DNA from: Gemmatimonadota bacterium
Lineage (GTDB): Bacteria > JAAXHH01
Assembly (NCBI GenBank): GCA_009838645.1
Contig: VXRC01000006.1
Span: 32,649 to 96,648, forward strand
DNA length: 64,000 bases
Direction of reading: 5' to 3'
Program-made: the position numbers and the translations under genes
Notes under the pieces: generated by a model
Seen by the model: the letters and a program-made list of their open reading frames with translations, nothing else
Told to the model about the DNA's origin: nothing
Database searches by the model: none
Part shown: positions 16,158-24,989 of the stretch, piece after piece
How the letters are laid out: every line of letters starts with the position of its first letter
Numbering within the stretch: the first letter of the stretch is position 1

Positions 16158-18887
16158 ATGATCGCCTTCCCGCCCCGTACGTCGTCCCGGTTGTTGCCCG
16201 CCTTCCTGTCGAGCCTGCTGTTCTACCTCTTTTCCCTTGCATCCGATACACCAGGCGCCCGCGCGGCAGTAACCAATCCGCAGGCCATCTCCGGTCCGTC
16301 GACCGTCGACCGTCCCAGCATCCCGGGCCCAGCCATCGAAGCGGCCCTGGAGGAGCTGTACCGGCAGCTCGATGGCCGGCGTATTGGCGAAAGCCCCCTC
16401 GAAGAGATCCTCGACGATGGCGGTCCTTCCCTGGCCGAACGGTACGGAGACGCCAGGATCAGGCTGAGGGAGCGGCACGCGTTGGACAGCCTCCTCGCCC
16501 GTCCCGTAGTACGGCTGAACGTTTTCTTCGAAGAGGAAGAGCGGCTTTCGGCCGAACTGTGGGATGTCCGTTTCGTGCAACATGAGGATGGCTGGAAAGC
16601 CGAGCAGTTCGAGCCGCTGTTGGCGGCCCACCTCGGCTTCCGGTTCTCCCTGCGCGAGGACGAGGTCTACGCTTTCGACCGCCTGACGATCGAGCGGTCC
16701 GCCGGAGTATTCGAGATCGAAGACGGCCTGTTGATGCCCGGGTTCTCCGGAGATCGGATCGGGCGCGCGGTCCTCGTGGGCCCGGGGCGATTCACCTTTA
16801 CGCCATCGGATCGCGTCGAGCGCCATCAGATGAACAAGTACGCCCGTACGACCGACGATGCCTACACGACGGGGTTCGACCGGATGGTGCTGATCCTGTC
16901 GCCCGATGGATATGAGCATCTGGTGGAAGGCGTGGCGCTTTCGCGCATAGGGGGCGGACGGGCATTCGACCGGGCGAAGGCCCTGCTGAACCGCGTCGAC
17001 CGGGACTACCTGCTGGACATGAAACCCGCCCGGGAACGCTTCTCCCTCGCCCACACCCATGCGGATTTCCTGCAGGCGGAGATCGATCTCGCGGACTCGG
17101 ACCGGTGGCTCGTCTATACGAACAGCCCCTATGAACCGGAATCGGTCAGCCTGGTCCAGAAGAGCGGTTTCCCCAGGAATCCGGATATCAGTCCGCCCGT
17201 GGTCTGGTGCCGTTTCGCTCCGGGACCGCCGGGACCGGAGGGACCGGAGGGAAATTCCGGACGCGACGCGCAGGACGAGACGGTCCGGGGTCCGCTGCTG
17301 TCCCTGGACCACTACGATATCGCGGGATCCCTTGAGCGGGGCGGCATGCGATTGCGCATGAAGACGACCGTGGAAATCACGGCCCGGGCGGACCCGCTCA
17401 CCGCGGCGACTTTCACGCTGAATCCGGATCTCGACGTCTACCGCGTGGAATACGACGGCGGCGACGACGCGCTGTTCACGCGGCAGGGCACCTGGCTCAC
17501 GGTCCCGTTCCGGCGGCCGGTGCCGGGGGACAGCACCACGACGCTGACCCTCTGGTACGAGGGCGACGTCTTCCGGGACCGCGGTGGCAGCGTCTTCGGC
17601 CTGTTGACCAACCAGCAGTGGCTTCCCGTTCATTCCAGCGCGGATCTGTACACTTTCGTCCTGGAACTGCACTATCCGGAAAAGCTGACCGTGGCGACGG
17701 TCGGCGCCCAAGTGGCCAGCCATGCGGAGGAGGATACGCGCGTCACACGCTGGCGGCGGACGCAGCCCGTGTCGTCGCTGGGCATGACGGTCTCCGAGAA
17801 CCGTACCCGCACGGTCTCCGCGGGTGGCATCGACGTGATCCTCAGTGTGGACGAAGACCGGCGCACTGCCGAACCGAACACGGCGCGGATCCTCACGCAC
17901 ATCGGTCCCGCGCTGGATTTTTTCGGCGGCATCTTCGGTCCCTATCCCTATGAAAAGCTCGACGTCGTCCAGATGCCGGACAACTATGCTTTCGGAAGGG
18001 CCCTGCCGTCGATGCTGATGCTGTGGGGACTGTACTTCCAGGATGCCTTCGGCCTGGACACGAACCTGCACGCCCACATGTATACGGAAGTGCAGCACCT
18101 CTTCCGCGGGTTCCTGGCGCACGAACTCGCCCACCAGTGGTGGGGCGGCGCCCTGGTCCCGAAGACGTATCGCGACGCCTGGCTCTCGGAGGCCATGGCT
18201 ACGTACGCGGCGGATCTGTACATCGAGAGCGAGACCGGTCCCGAAGCGTTCCGTGAGATGCTGAAACGGCACACGGACCAGGCGCTGTTCGCCGACCGTC
18301 ACGGTGCGATCGACCTGGGCATGCGGCTCGGAGAACATTACCAGTCGGTCGTCTACGAGAAGGGCGCCCTGGTACTCCACATGCTGCGGCGCACCATCGG
18401 AGACGAGCACTTCATGAACGTGCTCTCGCGGTTCTGCCGGCAATACGCGGGTAAGCCGGTTACGACGGCTGACTTCGAGGCCGCGGTGAAAACGGAAACG
18501 GGCCGGGAGATGGGCTGGTTCTTCGACCAGTGGATCCGGGACACGGGCTATCCGGTCTACCGGGTGTATTTCACCAGCAGCGAAGGGGGCGTCGGTGCAG
18601 TGTCCGGCGGTGCGGTATCTAGCGGCCCGGGTCAGGGCGGATTAGATTCGGGCGGTGAGCGGACCGGCGTTGGGTTCACGGTGCGCGGACAGCTATTGCA
18701 GGAACAGGAGGGCCGCGTGTTCCATGCGATCGTGCCCCTGGTCATCGAGTTGGAAAACGGTGACCGGATCGTCCGGGAGATCTGGAATACCCAAAGGCGT
18801 CAGACCTTCGAGTACGCATTGCCGGACAGGGCGAAGCGCATCGACATCGCGCCGGATTTCTCGGTGTACTACAAGGCGGCCCGGTAG
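16158..18887 (+). CDS. M1-type zinc metallopeptidase, exported
   Basis: 909 residues with an N-terminal signal peptide (hydrophobic LLPAFLSSLLFYLFSLAS, cleavage near GARA). The catalytic site is clear at about residues 653-680: FLAHELAHQWWGG, with the HExxH histidines, and the downstream glutamate in WLSEAMATYAA. The usual GxMEN exopeptidase motif is not seen; the equivalent position reads QMPDNYAFGRALPSM. An N-terminal non-peptidase region (about 40-370) precedes the M1-like beta domain, joined by a PGPPGPEGPEG linker. C-terminal beta domain follows. Probably periplasmic; could be an endopeptidase-like or divergent aminopeptidase. Confidence 0.85.
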   Translation: MIAFPPRTSSRLLPAFLSSLLFYLFSLASDTPGARAAVTNPQAISGPSTVDRPSIPGPAIEAALEELYRQLDGRRIGESPLEEILDDGGPSLAERYGDARIRLRERHALDSLLARPVVRLNVFFEEEERLSAELWDVRFVQHEDGWKAEQFEPLLAAHLGFRFSLREDEVYAFDRLTIERSAGVFEIEDGLLMPGFSGDRIGRAVLVGPGRFTFTPSDRVERHQMNKYARTTDDAYTTGFDRMVLILSPDGYEHLVEGVALSRIGGGRAFDRAKALLNRVDRDYLLDMKPARERFSLAHTHADFLQAEIDLADSDRWLVYTNSPYEPESVSLVQKSGFPRNPDISPPVVWCRFAPGPPGPEGPEGNSGRDAQDETVRGPLLSLDHYDIAGSLERGGMRLRMKTTVEITARADPLTAATFTLNPDLDVYRVEYDGGDDALFTRQGTWLTVPFRRPVPGDSTTTLTLWYEGDVFRDRGGSVFGLLTNQQWLPVHSSADLYTFVLELHYPEKLTVATVGAQVASHAEEDTRVTRWRRTQPVSSLGMTVSENRTRTVSAGGIDVILSVDEDRRTAEPNTARILTHIGPALDFFGGIFGPYPYEKLDVVQMPDNYAFGRALPSMLMLWGLYFQDAFGLDTNLHAHMYTEVQHLFRGFLAHELAHQWWGGALVPKTYRDAWLSEAMATYAADLYIESETGPEAFREMLKRHTDQALFADRHGAIDLGMRLGEHYQSVVYEKGALVLHMLRRTIGDEHFMNVLSRFCRQYAGKPVTTADFEAAVKTETGREMGWFFDQWIRDTGYPVYRVYFTSSEGGVGAVSGGAVSSGPGQGGLDSGGERTGVGFTVRGQLLQEQEGRVFHAIVPLVIELENGDRIVREIWNTQRRQTFEYALPDRAKRIDIAPDFSVYYKAAR
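17222..17248. repeat. three 9-bp Gly-Pro units in the M1 peptidase gene
   Basis: Three units near GGGACCGGA encode Gly-Pro-Pro/Gly-Pro-Glu tripeptides between the N-terminal region and the peptidase core. Confidence 0.75.
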
Positions 18888-18901
18888 CGCCGGCCGCGAC
18901 G

Positions 18902-19738
18902 CTATTCGAGCAGGGGCCTTTCCGCCCGGGCTCGGTTTGCCTCCGGCGAGTCGGGATACCGCTTGATCAGCCGCTGGTACACGAAACCGGCCTCGACGGT
19001 GCGCCCCGCGGCTTCGAGGCATTGCCCCGCCTGCCACAAAACCACCTCCAGACCCTCCACGCCCTGAAAATCGATCTCGAACCTGAGGTACAGGCGGGCG
19101 GCTTCGATGAAATCCTCCTGCGCACGGTAGCTTTCCGCAATGGCGAGACGCGCCGACCGGACGTGTGTCGAATCGGGTTCGGAAGCAAGCAGTTGCTGGA
19201 AGACCATGCGCGACAGTTCGGGCCGCCTGCCGGCCAGGAGCGCCTTCCCCAGCAGGAAGCGCGCTTCATCCTCCAGATCCGAGTCGGGATAGGCCGACAG
19301 GAGCCGGTTGCAGGCGTTCACCGCGTCGTCGTGTCGTTCCAGGGCGAACTGGATGCGGGATACCTCCAGCAGCGCGTCGTCGGCGAGGGCGTGTTCCGGG
19401 CCGTGCAGCAGGACCTTCAGGAAATACTGCTCGGCCGCCTCCCGGTCCGGATCAAGGCGTCCCAGGTGGTACAGGGCCACCGGCTCTTCGGGCTGGTCGT
19501 CCAGTATGCGCAGGAAAGCCTCGCGCGCCTGGTCGTTCCGGCCCGATTCGTAAAGGGCAACGGCTTGTTCCAGCGAAATGGAGGGGGTTTGGGGCGGTAC
19601 TGCGCCGACGGTCGTGTCCTGTGATGCGGCCTGGAAAGGACACAGGCACATCAGCCATCGAAACAGATAGGGGCGGGCGTATTTACAAACGGTCGACAGG
19701 ATGGCGGGGGTGCTGCGGTCCGCCTTTTTCTCAGTCAT
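18902..19738 (-). CDS. tetratricopeptide-repeat protein, exported
   Basis: 278 residues. After a basic start there is a hydrophobic segment (YLFRWLMCLCPFQAA) consistent with a signal peptide; a lipobox is not convincing. Residues 55-270 contain about six TPR-like helical hairpins such as EQAVALYESGRNDQAREAF and VALYHLGRLDPDREAAEQYF, with a YPDSDLEDEARFLLGKAL block like BamD/YbgF-type proteins. A scaffold role in the envelope is likely. Its start overlaps the stop of the HU gene by 8 nt, so translation is coupled. It converges on the peptidase gene with only 14 bp between. Confidence 0.75.
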   Translation of the reverse strand: MTEKKADRSTPAILSTVCKYARPYLFRWLMCLCPFQAASQDTTVGAVPPQTPSISLEQAVALYESGRNDQAREAFLRILDDQPEEPVALYHLGRLDPDREAAEQYFLKVLLHGPEHALADDALLEVSRIQFALERHDDAVNACNRLLSAYPDSDLEDEARFLLGKALLAGRRPELSRMVFQQLLASEPDSTHVRSARLAIAESYRAQEDFIEAARLYLRFEIDFQGVEGLEVVLWQAGQCLEAAGRTVEAGFVYQRLIKRYPDSPEANRARAERPLLE

Positions 19739-20027
19739 CTAAGGGGACCCGCAGGGCTTCTTTCAACAGTTTTCCGGGTTTGAAACGGGTCTTTTTGCCG
19801 GCCGGGACGTAAACGATATCGCTGGTGCGGGGATTGCGCGCGGAGGTGCGGGCTTTCGTGTCCTTGACCTCGAAGACCCCGAATCCCCTGATTTCGATCC
19901 GGTCTCCCTCGATCAGCGAGTCCCGCATGGCCACGAACGTCTGGTCGACCACGGGAAACACCTGTTCTTTTTTGAGCCCCAGACGCTTGCTGATCAGTTC
20001 CACCAATTCTTTCTTGGTGGTGGTCAT
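19731..20027 (-). CDS. HU/IHF-family DNA-binding protein
   Basis: 98 residues, full length. The signature GFGVFEVKDTKARTSARNPRT and the C-terminal FKPGKLLKEAL identify the beta-arm DNA-bending family. A dimeric nucleoid protein. It has a near-consensus promoter (20112-20140), fitting high expression, and its last codons overlap the TPR protein start. HU versus IHF cannot be decided from the sequence alone. Confidence 0.95.
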   Translation of the reverse strand: MTTTKKELVELISKRLGLKKEQVFPVVDQTFVAMRDSLIEGDRIEIRGFGVFEVKDTKARTSARNPRTSDIVYVPAGKKTRFKPGKLLKEALRVPLDD

Positions 20028-20111
20028 GAAGGCCTCCTCCCGGCAATCGGCACACCGGTACGCAACGGACGCTATCCCTTTGCATTAATTCAACTTAACA
20101 ACGCCGCAAGT

Positions 20112-20140
20112 ATTCTAAGGGGCGGTATTCGCCCTGTCAA
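20112..20140 (-). promoter_or_regulatory. sigma70-type promoter of the HU gene
   Basis: Minus strand TTGACA (20135-20140), 17-bp spacer, TAGAAT (20112-20117). Transcription would begin near 20105, 78 nt before the ATG. Confidence 0.8.
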
Positions 20141-20158
20141 CGGATTTCGTCACGAAGC

Positions 20159-20908
20159 TCAGTTCATCCCCGCCGGCGCCGTCTCGTGAAAGGGGAAGGA
20201 CCCCTTGAAGGGACGGGGACTGGAGACGTACCACACGCCTTCGTACATCGGGCAGGTCTGGTAGTGGCAGACCACGTTGCACCGTTCCATGTCGTCGTCT
20301 TCCTTGGCGCCCTGGTGGGGGATGTGGCTGAGGAAGACTACCGCGTCGCCGGCCATGGGGTGCAGCACGACGTGTTCCTGCGCGTAGCACCACTCTTCGA
20401 ACGCGACGTGGTCGATCCGGGGATACAGATGGGGCGGCTCGGAGAGGTGGCCGTTCTTGACGAAGCGGAGATTGCCCTGGCCGGGGACGTTGTCCTGGAA
20501 GTAGAAGGTCGTGTTCACGCTGCTGGGCTGCACGGCCAGCCTGCGTTTTTTCGTCTCCCGCTTCTCGTTCCAGTAGCCGTAGAAGTCCATGTGCCATTCC
20601 TGGGTGTAGGCGCCGGGATTGATGTGCGCCCGGAAACTGCGGAGCTGGCACTGCTTGCCCATCATGGCGTAGAGCAGCGGCGCCACGCTCGGATGGCCCA
20701 CGAGCGGAGCGAAGACCTCGGGCTCCCGGTCCAGCAGGGTGTCGAACCACATGTTCCCGACCGCGTTCAGCCCTTCCTCCCATCCCTGCGCCTTCGCGTG
20801 GAATATGCGGGAACGCACCTGCTCGGTTTCCTCCGGGGACAGGGCGCCCTTGAGGAGCACGAAACCGTCCCGTTCCAGTTGATCCAGTTTTACGTCGAGA
20901 GCTTTCAC
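20159..20908 (-). CDS. phytanoyl-CoA dioxygenase family protein (PhyH-like 2)
   Basis: 249 residues starting with GTG at 20908, 9 nt after AAAGGAG. Fe(II)/2-oxoglutarate oxygenase: the iron-binding HxD is in QEWHMDFYGYW, and the distal His is probably in SHIPHQGAKED, close to VLHPMAGDAVVF. The N-terminal LERDGFVLLKGAL matches the family. Different from the first PhyH gene in length and active-site context, so it is not a recent duplicate. Substrate unknown. Single gene with its own promoter and a long leader containing a 16-bp tandem repeat. Confidence 0.85.
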   Translation of the reverse strand: MKALDVKLDQLERDGFVLLKGALSPEETEQVRSRIFHAKAQGWEEGLNAVGNMWFDTLLDREPEVFAPLVGHPSVAPLLYAMMGKQCQLRSFRAHINPGAYTQEWHMDFYGYWNEKRETKKRRLAVQPSSVNTTFYFQDNVPGQGNLRFVKNGHLSEPPHLYPRIDHVAFEEWCYAQEHVVLHPMAGDAVVFLSHIPHQGAKEDDDMERCNVVCHYQTCPMYEGVWYVSSPRPFKGSFPFHETAPAGMN

Positions 20909-20922
20909 CGGGTCTCTCCTTT

Positions 20923-20980
20923 TACGCCGCTGTCAATGTACGCCGCTGTCAATGTACGCCGCTGTCAATGTACGCCGCTG
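20923..20980. repeat. 16-bp tandem repeat, 3.6 copies
   Basis: TACGCCGCTGTCAATG is repeated exactly at 20923, 20939 and 20955, with a 10-bp partial copy at 20971. It lies in the transcribed leader of the second dioxygenase gene, 15 bp before its start codon. Confidence 0.95.
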
Positions 20981-21075
20981 ACTGATTCTGGGATCGGTAG
21001 TCCGGCCGGTCGCGCACCTCCCGAGTAACGGTCGCGCACCGGCCGCTTCGGATTCGTCCTGCGGATTTCGACCAG

Positions 21076-21104
21076 ACCATAAACACAGGGACTTTTGCTG
21101 TCAA
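21076..21104 (-). promoter_or_regulatory. sigma70-type promoter of the second dioxygenase gene
   Basis: Minus strand TTGACA (21099-21104), 17 bp, TATGGT (21076-21081). The leader of about 160 nt includes the tandem repeat at 20923-20980. Confidence 0.6.
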
Positions 21105-21163
21105 GTCATACGGACCGCTTCGAGGGACGCCTCGTCAGCCGCGCGCATTCGCGCCCCGCAGGA

Positions 21164-22633
21164 TCATTCCTCGAACGGATAGAGCGGACGACGCCGGTAC
21201 CGGAAGTCGAATCGCCGCATGTCCGCGGTCGTGGCGCCGGGCGTGTCCACCCGGATCAGTCGCTTGCTCACGGGCGCGTAGGCCGCCGTGGGCGCGTGCA
21301 CGCCCTTGGCGATGAGCACGTGGAAGTCGGCCGGGTCCAGGCCGATACTGGTCATCATGCCCAGACTGACCGGCACCGTCCGCAGCGACGTCAGGCTCAC
21401 TTTCAGCCCGCTGTCCGTGGCCACGACAGCGGTCTGTCCCATATTGAACGATGTCTTGCCGCCGTGGCGAATGGCCGATTCGGAGAAACGTCCCTCGTGG
21501 ATCCCCTGTACCCGCACTTCGGTCCGTATGGGTGGGCCGTGCCGGTCATCCGTCTTGCCGCCCATCTCCAGTGTGAGCCTCGCGCCCACGCCGGCGGCAA
21601 CGGTCCGTTCGACGGACCCGGGGTCGTAAAGGCAGAGGAAGGTCTTCACCTCCCCGCGCCTCATGACCTCGTGGGCGATGAGCGTGCCGTCCGCGGCCGA
21701 ACCTCCGCCCACGTTGTCGCCCATGTCGAGCAGGCACACGGGCCCCTCGCCGTCCAGGGCGGTGTCGACGGCTTCGGGGATGGGAATGAACTCGCCGACG
21801 AATTCGTCCCGGTGCGTGATCAGGTAACCGGCGAGATCATCCGTGATGCGCCGGGCCAGACCGGCGTCGCCGTCGGTCACGGCAATGAAGGCCGAACCCA
21901 TCTCCGGCACGTCCGCGTAGGGAAACCCGAGTACGACGCTGTTGGACAGGACGCCGGATGCCTCCAGCCACACGTCCGCCTTTTCGTAAAGGGGCCGGCA
22001 GGGCGGTGAGGACGTGTCCTGGCGCTCGATACCGATGGCCACCGGTGGAAAAGCCGCCGCCTGCACGGGCCGGACTTCTCCGCGCAGGGTCCGGGCCATG
22101 AGCGTAGCGACCTCCAAGCCCCGCTGCTTCTGGTCCAGGTGCGGGTTGGTGCGGTAGGCAATGGTGGCGTCGCAGGCCTCGACCATGCGCCGGGAGAGAT
22201 TGGCGTGGGGATCGATGGTGCAGATGATGGGAAGGTCAGGCCCGACCTCCCCGCGCAGCCGGGTCAGCCAGTACCCGTCCAGGTCGTGGTAATCCGCCCC
22301 CTCGCCGGCATTGGCGCCGTGGGGAGCGACCAGCAGGCCGTCGAGCGGCCCCGCGCCCGCGAGCTGCGCGAACAACATCTCGATCAGCGCGTCGCAGGTG
22401 TCTTGCGTGATCCGGCCGGCCGGCGGGGTGGACGCGTAGAACAGCGGTACGGCGTCGATGCCGGCGTCGTCCAGTCCCTCCAGGAAGCCGCTGATCTCGT
22501 GGAATCCGCCCTTGAAATGATCGGCGACGGCTTCGCCCGTCAGTATCCCGTCCCGCCGGAACAGGTCGAGGGTCGTCGGCGTGTGGCTGAACGTATTGGA
22601 TTCGTGGATCAGCGAGAGGATGCCCACGCGCAC
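21164..22633 (-). CDS. M81 family metallopeptidase (MlrC-like)
   Basis: 489 residues from the GTG at 22633, chosen because CAGGAG lies 9 nt upstream and it yields the canonical RVGILSLIHESNTFS start. A GTG at 22654 overlapping the msrA stop would add seven residues. Conserved blocks: VAPHGANAGEGADYHDLDGYW, ICTIDPHANLS and DMGDNVGGGSAADGT, which carry the predicted zinc ligands. MlrC was named for microcystin breakdown, but most members have unknown peptide or amide substrates. Directly downstream of msrA and probably co-translated with it. Confidence 0.85.
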   Translation of the reverse strand: MRVGILSLIHESNTFSHTPTTLDLFRRDGILTGEAVADHFKGGFHEISGFLEGLDDAGIDAVPLFYASTPPAGRITQDTCDALIEMLFAQLAGAGPLDGLLVAPHGANAGEGADYHDLDGYWLTRLRGEVGPDLPIICTIDPHANLSRRMVEACDATIAYRTNPHLDQKQRGLEVATLMARTLRGEVRPVQAAAFPPVAIGIERQDTSSPPCRPLYEKADVWLEASGVLSNSVVLGFPYADVPEMGSAFIAVTDGDAGLARRITDDLAGYLITHRDEFVGEFIPIPEAVDTALDGEGPVCLLDMGDNVGGGSAADGTLIAHEVMRRGEVKTFLCLYDPGSVERTVAAGVGARLTLEMGGKTDDRHGPPIRTEVRVQGIHEGRFSESAIRHGGKTSFNMGQTAVVATDSGLKVSLTSLRTVPVSLGMMTSIGLDPADFHVLIAKGVHAPTAAYAPVSKRLIRVDTPGATTADMRRFDFRYRRRPLYPFEE

Positions 22634-22650
22634 GGAATAGCGCTCCTGGA

Positions 22651-23190
22651 TCACGACAGCATGTGCTGGAAGGACTTTCTGAACTTGTCCACCTTCGGGT
22701 CGATGACCATGAAACAGTAGGGTTGCCGTGGATTGTTGCGATAGTAGTCGTGATGGTACGCTTCGGCCTCGTAAAAAACCTCGAGGGGTTCGATCTCCGT
22801 AACGATCGCCGCGCTCCACAGGTCCGACGCGTCGGCCTCCGTCCTCGAATACTCGGCCGCGCGCTTCTGCTCGTCGTCGTGGTACAGGATGATCGAACGG
22901 TACTGCGTGCCGACGTCCCCGCCCTGGCGGTTGAGCGTAGTCGGGTCGTGTATACGCCAGAATATGTTCAGGAGGTCCGCGTAACCGATCACGGCCGGAT
23001 CGAAGGTGATCCGTACGACCTCGGCATGGCCCGTTGCGCCGGTGCATACGGACTTGTAATCCGGGTTGTCGACGCTGCCGCCGGCATATCCCGAAACCAC
23101 GCTCGTTACACCCTTTACCTGCTGGTAGATCGCTTCCAGGCACCAGAAGCAACCACCGCCCAGCGTCGCCGTCTGCGTCTCTTGTGTCAT
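22651..23190 (-). CDS. msrA: peptide methionine sulfoxide reductase A
   Basis: 179 residues from the ATG at 23190, 8 nt after GGAGG. The catalytic motif GGGCFWCLEAIYQQV near the N-terminus, YAGG, and GHAEVVRITFDP are diagnostic. It reduces the S-epimer of methionine sulfoxide in oxidised proteins. The open frame extends upstream through a repeat-rich stretch that is not conserved in the family and is treated as leader. Followed at once by the mlrC-like gene. Confidence 0.95.
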   Translation of the reverse strand: MTQETQTATLGGGCFWCLEAIYQQVKGVTSVVSGYAGGSVDNPDYKSVCTGATGHAEVVRITFDPAVIGYADLLNIFWRIHDPTTLNRQGGDVGTQYRSIILYHDDEQKRAAEYSRTEADASDLWSAAIVTEIEPLEVFYEAEAYHHDYYRNNPRQPYCFMVIDPKVDKFRKSFQHMLS

Positions 23191-23280
23191 GTAGCCGTCC
23201 TCCATGGAGTGGGAGATCCGTTTCTTCAAGTCCGTCCGGCCCCGTGGCGCTCGTTCGTCTGCGCCCGGTCTTGTTTGCTC

Positions 23281-23340
23281 CGGCTCATCCGCGCGGTTTC
23301 GTGCCGGCTCGTTCAGCCGCGGCTCATCCGCGCGGGTTTC
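23281..23340. repeat. 20-21 bp direct repeat upstream of msrA
   Basis: CGGCTCATCCGCGCGGTTTC at 23281-23300 recurs with one added G at 23320-23340. A third, partial CCGGCTCGTTC copy lies between. The core resembles the repeat at 12877. Confidence 0.75.
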
Positions 23341-23527
23341 TCGTAACGCGCATGTACGCAATAACGAAAATGGGTAGGGCGAGGGCCAGGAAAATCCAGA
23401 TAAGCGCCCGGTCGTCCTCGATGATCCCCGTCATCGACAGCAGGGTGCTCACGCCGGCCGCGGGAATGGCCGCGGTGGCGGCGGATACTGCCAGGCAGAA
23501 CAGGAGATCCTTGATCATGCGCTTCAT
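23324..23527 (-). CDS. small two-helix membrane protein
   Basis: 67 residues beginning with MKRMIKDLLF. Two hydrophobic segments (about 8-30 and 42-60, ALIWIFLALALPIFVIAYM) with a short polar loop predict a hairpin in the inner membrane, ending in a basic tail. Its ATG overlaps the amidohydrolase stop as ATGA, which supports it as a real, co-translated gene. No family recognised. Confidence 0.6.
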   Translation of the reverse strand: MKRMIKDLLFCLAVSAATAAIPAAGVSTLLSMTGIIEDDRALIWIFLALALPIFVIAYMRVTRNPRG

Positions 23528-24831
23528 GATGTCGGCCGATTCACCAGTTTGCCGTCGACGTAGTCCAGCAGATCCCGGGTGACCGCGCCGTCCGGCTCCC
23601 GGTCGAAGGTCGTCTTGAAGTCCCGCATCAGGGCGGACAGCTCGAACCGCCGTCCTTCGCGCACGGTGCATTGTACGTTTTCGATATCTTCTATCCGTTC
23701 GAGGGGGTTCCCCCGGACTGCCACCAGGTCGGCCCGAAGCCCCGGCCGGATCGAACCGGTCCGGCCGTCGATGCCCAGCACCCGGGCGTTGATCGAGGTG
23801 GCCGATCGCAACGCGTCCACGACCGGAATGCCGGCGTCCGTGTACATGGCGAGTTCGTCATGCACGCTCATCCCGGGCACGAGGTGGGGAAAGGGCGTAT
23901 CCGTGCCCAGCGCGACGGTCACGCCCCGTTGATGGGACCGTCGAAGGAACCGCTTAAGGTGCACCATGGCGCCCTGGTACCTCCAACGGTATTCAGGTGG
24001 TCCGAAACGACCGAGATATCTTTGCCAGATATACAGGTGACGGGGGTGGACCCAGGCCCTCCGGGCGTCGTGGTGGAAAGGCCGGTCCAGGACGCGCCCG
24101 AGCCGGTCCCAGACCACCAGGGTCGGGTCGATGACTACGTCCCGTTCCAGGAGCAGGTCGATCATGAGATCGTCCTCCGCCTCGGACGCCGCGCGCCAGG
24201 CCACGCCGCACCCGGCCAGGTGCTCGAACTCATCGAGTCCGAGCCGCACGGCGTCTTCCGCGGTGGTCGATTGAAGGTGGGCCACCACGAACTTGCCCGA
24301 TGCATGGGCGGCGTCGACCGCCGCCTTCATCAGCGGGGACTCCACGCCCGCGTACAGTTTGATCTGGTCCACACCGGCTTCCGCGTGACGCCGGACCGAA
24401 TCGGCGATCTCGCCGGGCGTGCAGTGGGCGCGGCCCAACTGGGGCCAGTAGACCCGGGGACCGTCGAGCAGGTGGCCGCAGCACAGGATGGCCGGACCGG
24501 CGGAAAGGTCCTTTGCGTGGCGTTTGCGCTCCCCCAGGATCCATGCCAGGTCATTGCCCACGTCGCGGACCGTGGTCACCCCGGCGGCCAGGAAGGCAGG
24601 TCCCATGACGGAACTGTAGTGGACGTGGGCGTCCATCAGCCCCGGCAGGAGCGTACATGCCGGCAGGGCCGCAGTCTCCATGCCGGCCGGAATCTCGGAG
24701 ACGGGCAGGACCGCGTCGATGAGGCGATCCTTCACCACGACGGCCACACCGCTTCGCGTCTCGTCGGATACGCCGTCCCAGATGCGGTCCGGGGCCAGTG
24801 CGTACGTGGCGTTCCTCTGGTCTTCCTTCAT
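23524..24831 (-). CDS. metal-dependent amidohydrolase (imidazolonepropionase/prolidase-like)
   Basis: 435 residues from the ATG at 24831. The first metal-binding HxH is in LPGLMDAHVHYSS, the later His ligands are probably in VVAHLQST and the following helix, and the catalytic Asp is in LGTDTPFPHLVPG. The N-terminal beta sandwich ends with LPACTLLPGL. The C-terminal block RPGLRADLVAVRGNPLERI is typical of the amidohydrolase superfamily. A cytoplasmic hydrolase of a cyclic amide or dipeptide; substrate open. Co-transcribed with a small membrane protein and divergent from the oad operon. Confidence 0.85.
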   Translation of the reverse strand: MKEDQRNATYALAPDRIWDGVSDETRSGVAVVVKDRLIDAVLPVSEIPAGMETAALPACTLLPGLMDAHVHYSSVMGPAFLAAGVTTVRDVGNDLAWILGERKRHAKDLSAGPAILCCGHLLDGPRVYWPQLGRAHCTPGEIADSVRRHAEAGVDQIKLYAGVESPLMKAAVDAAHASGKFVVAHLQSTTAEDAVRLGLDEFEHLAGCGVAWRAASEAEDDLMIDLLLERDVVIDPTLVVWDRLGRVLDRPFHHDARRAWVHPRHLYIWQRYLGRFGPPEYRWRYQGAMVHLKRFLRRSHQRGVTVALGTDTPFPHLVPGMSVHDELAMYTDAGIPVVDALRSATSINARVLGIDGRTGSIRPGLRADLVAVRGNPLERIEDIENVQCTVREGRRFELSALMRDFKTTFDREPDGAVTRDLLDYVDGKLVNRPTS

Positions 24832-24954
24832 GAAAGTATCCCGCGTGCCGGTCGCCGGCCGGCGTCCCGGACAGGTGCCTTTACCACCTCGTTCGATCCG
24901 GTATAAATCCCTTGCCCGCAGCGTGCTCCGTCCATTACTTGGACCCATCGGTAA

Positions 24955-24982
24955 TATCTAACGTCACCGTGGATTCTGTCAA
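24955..24982 (-). promoter_or_regulatory. possible amidohydrolase promoter
   Basis: Minus strand TTGACA (24977-24982) with TAGATA (24955-24960) at 16 bp. It overlaps the region just before oadG, so the two divergent units could interfere. Confidence 0.4.
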
Positions 24983-24989
24983 AGGGCTA

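Noticed and set aside
16116..18443. 775-codon antisense frame over the M1 peptidase gene
   Set aside because: The plus strand has the HExxH zinc site and signal peptide; the antisense frame has no recognisable domain.
22655..23152. N-terminal extension of the mlrC-like protein
   Set aside because: It runs through msrA in another frame and has no family similarity; GTG at 22633 gives the normal start.
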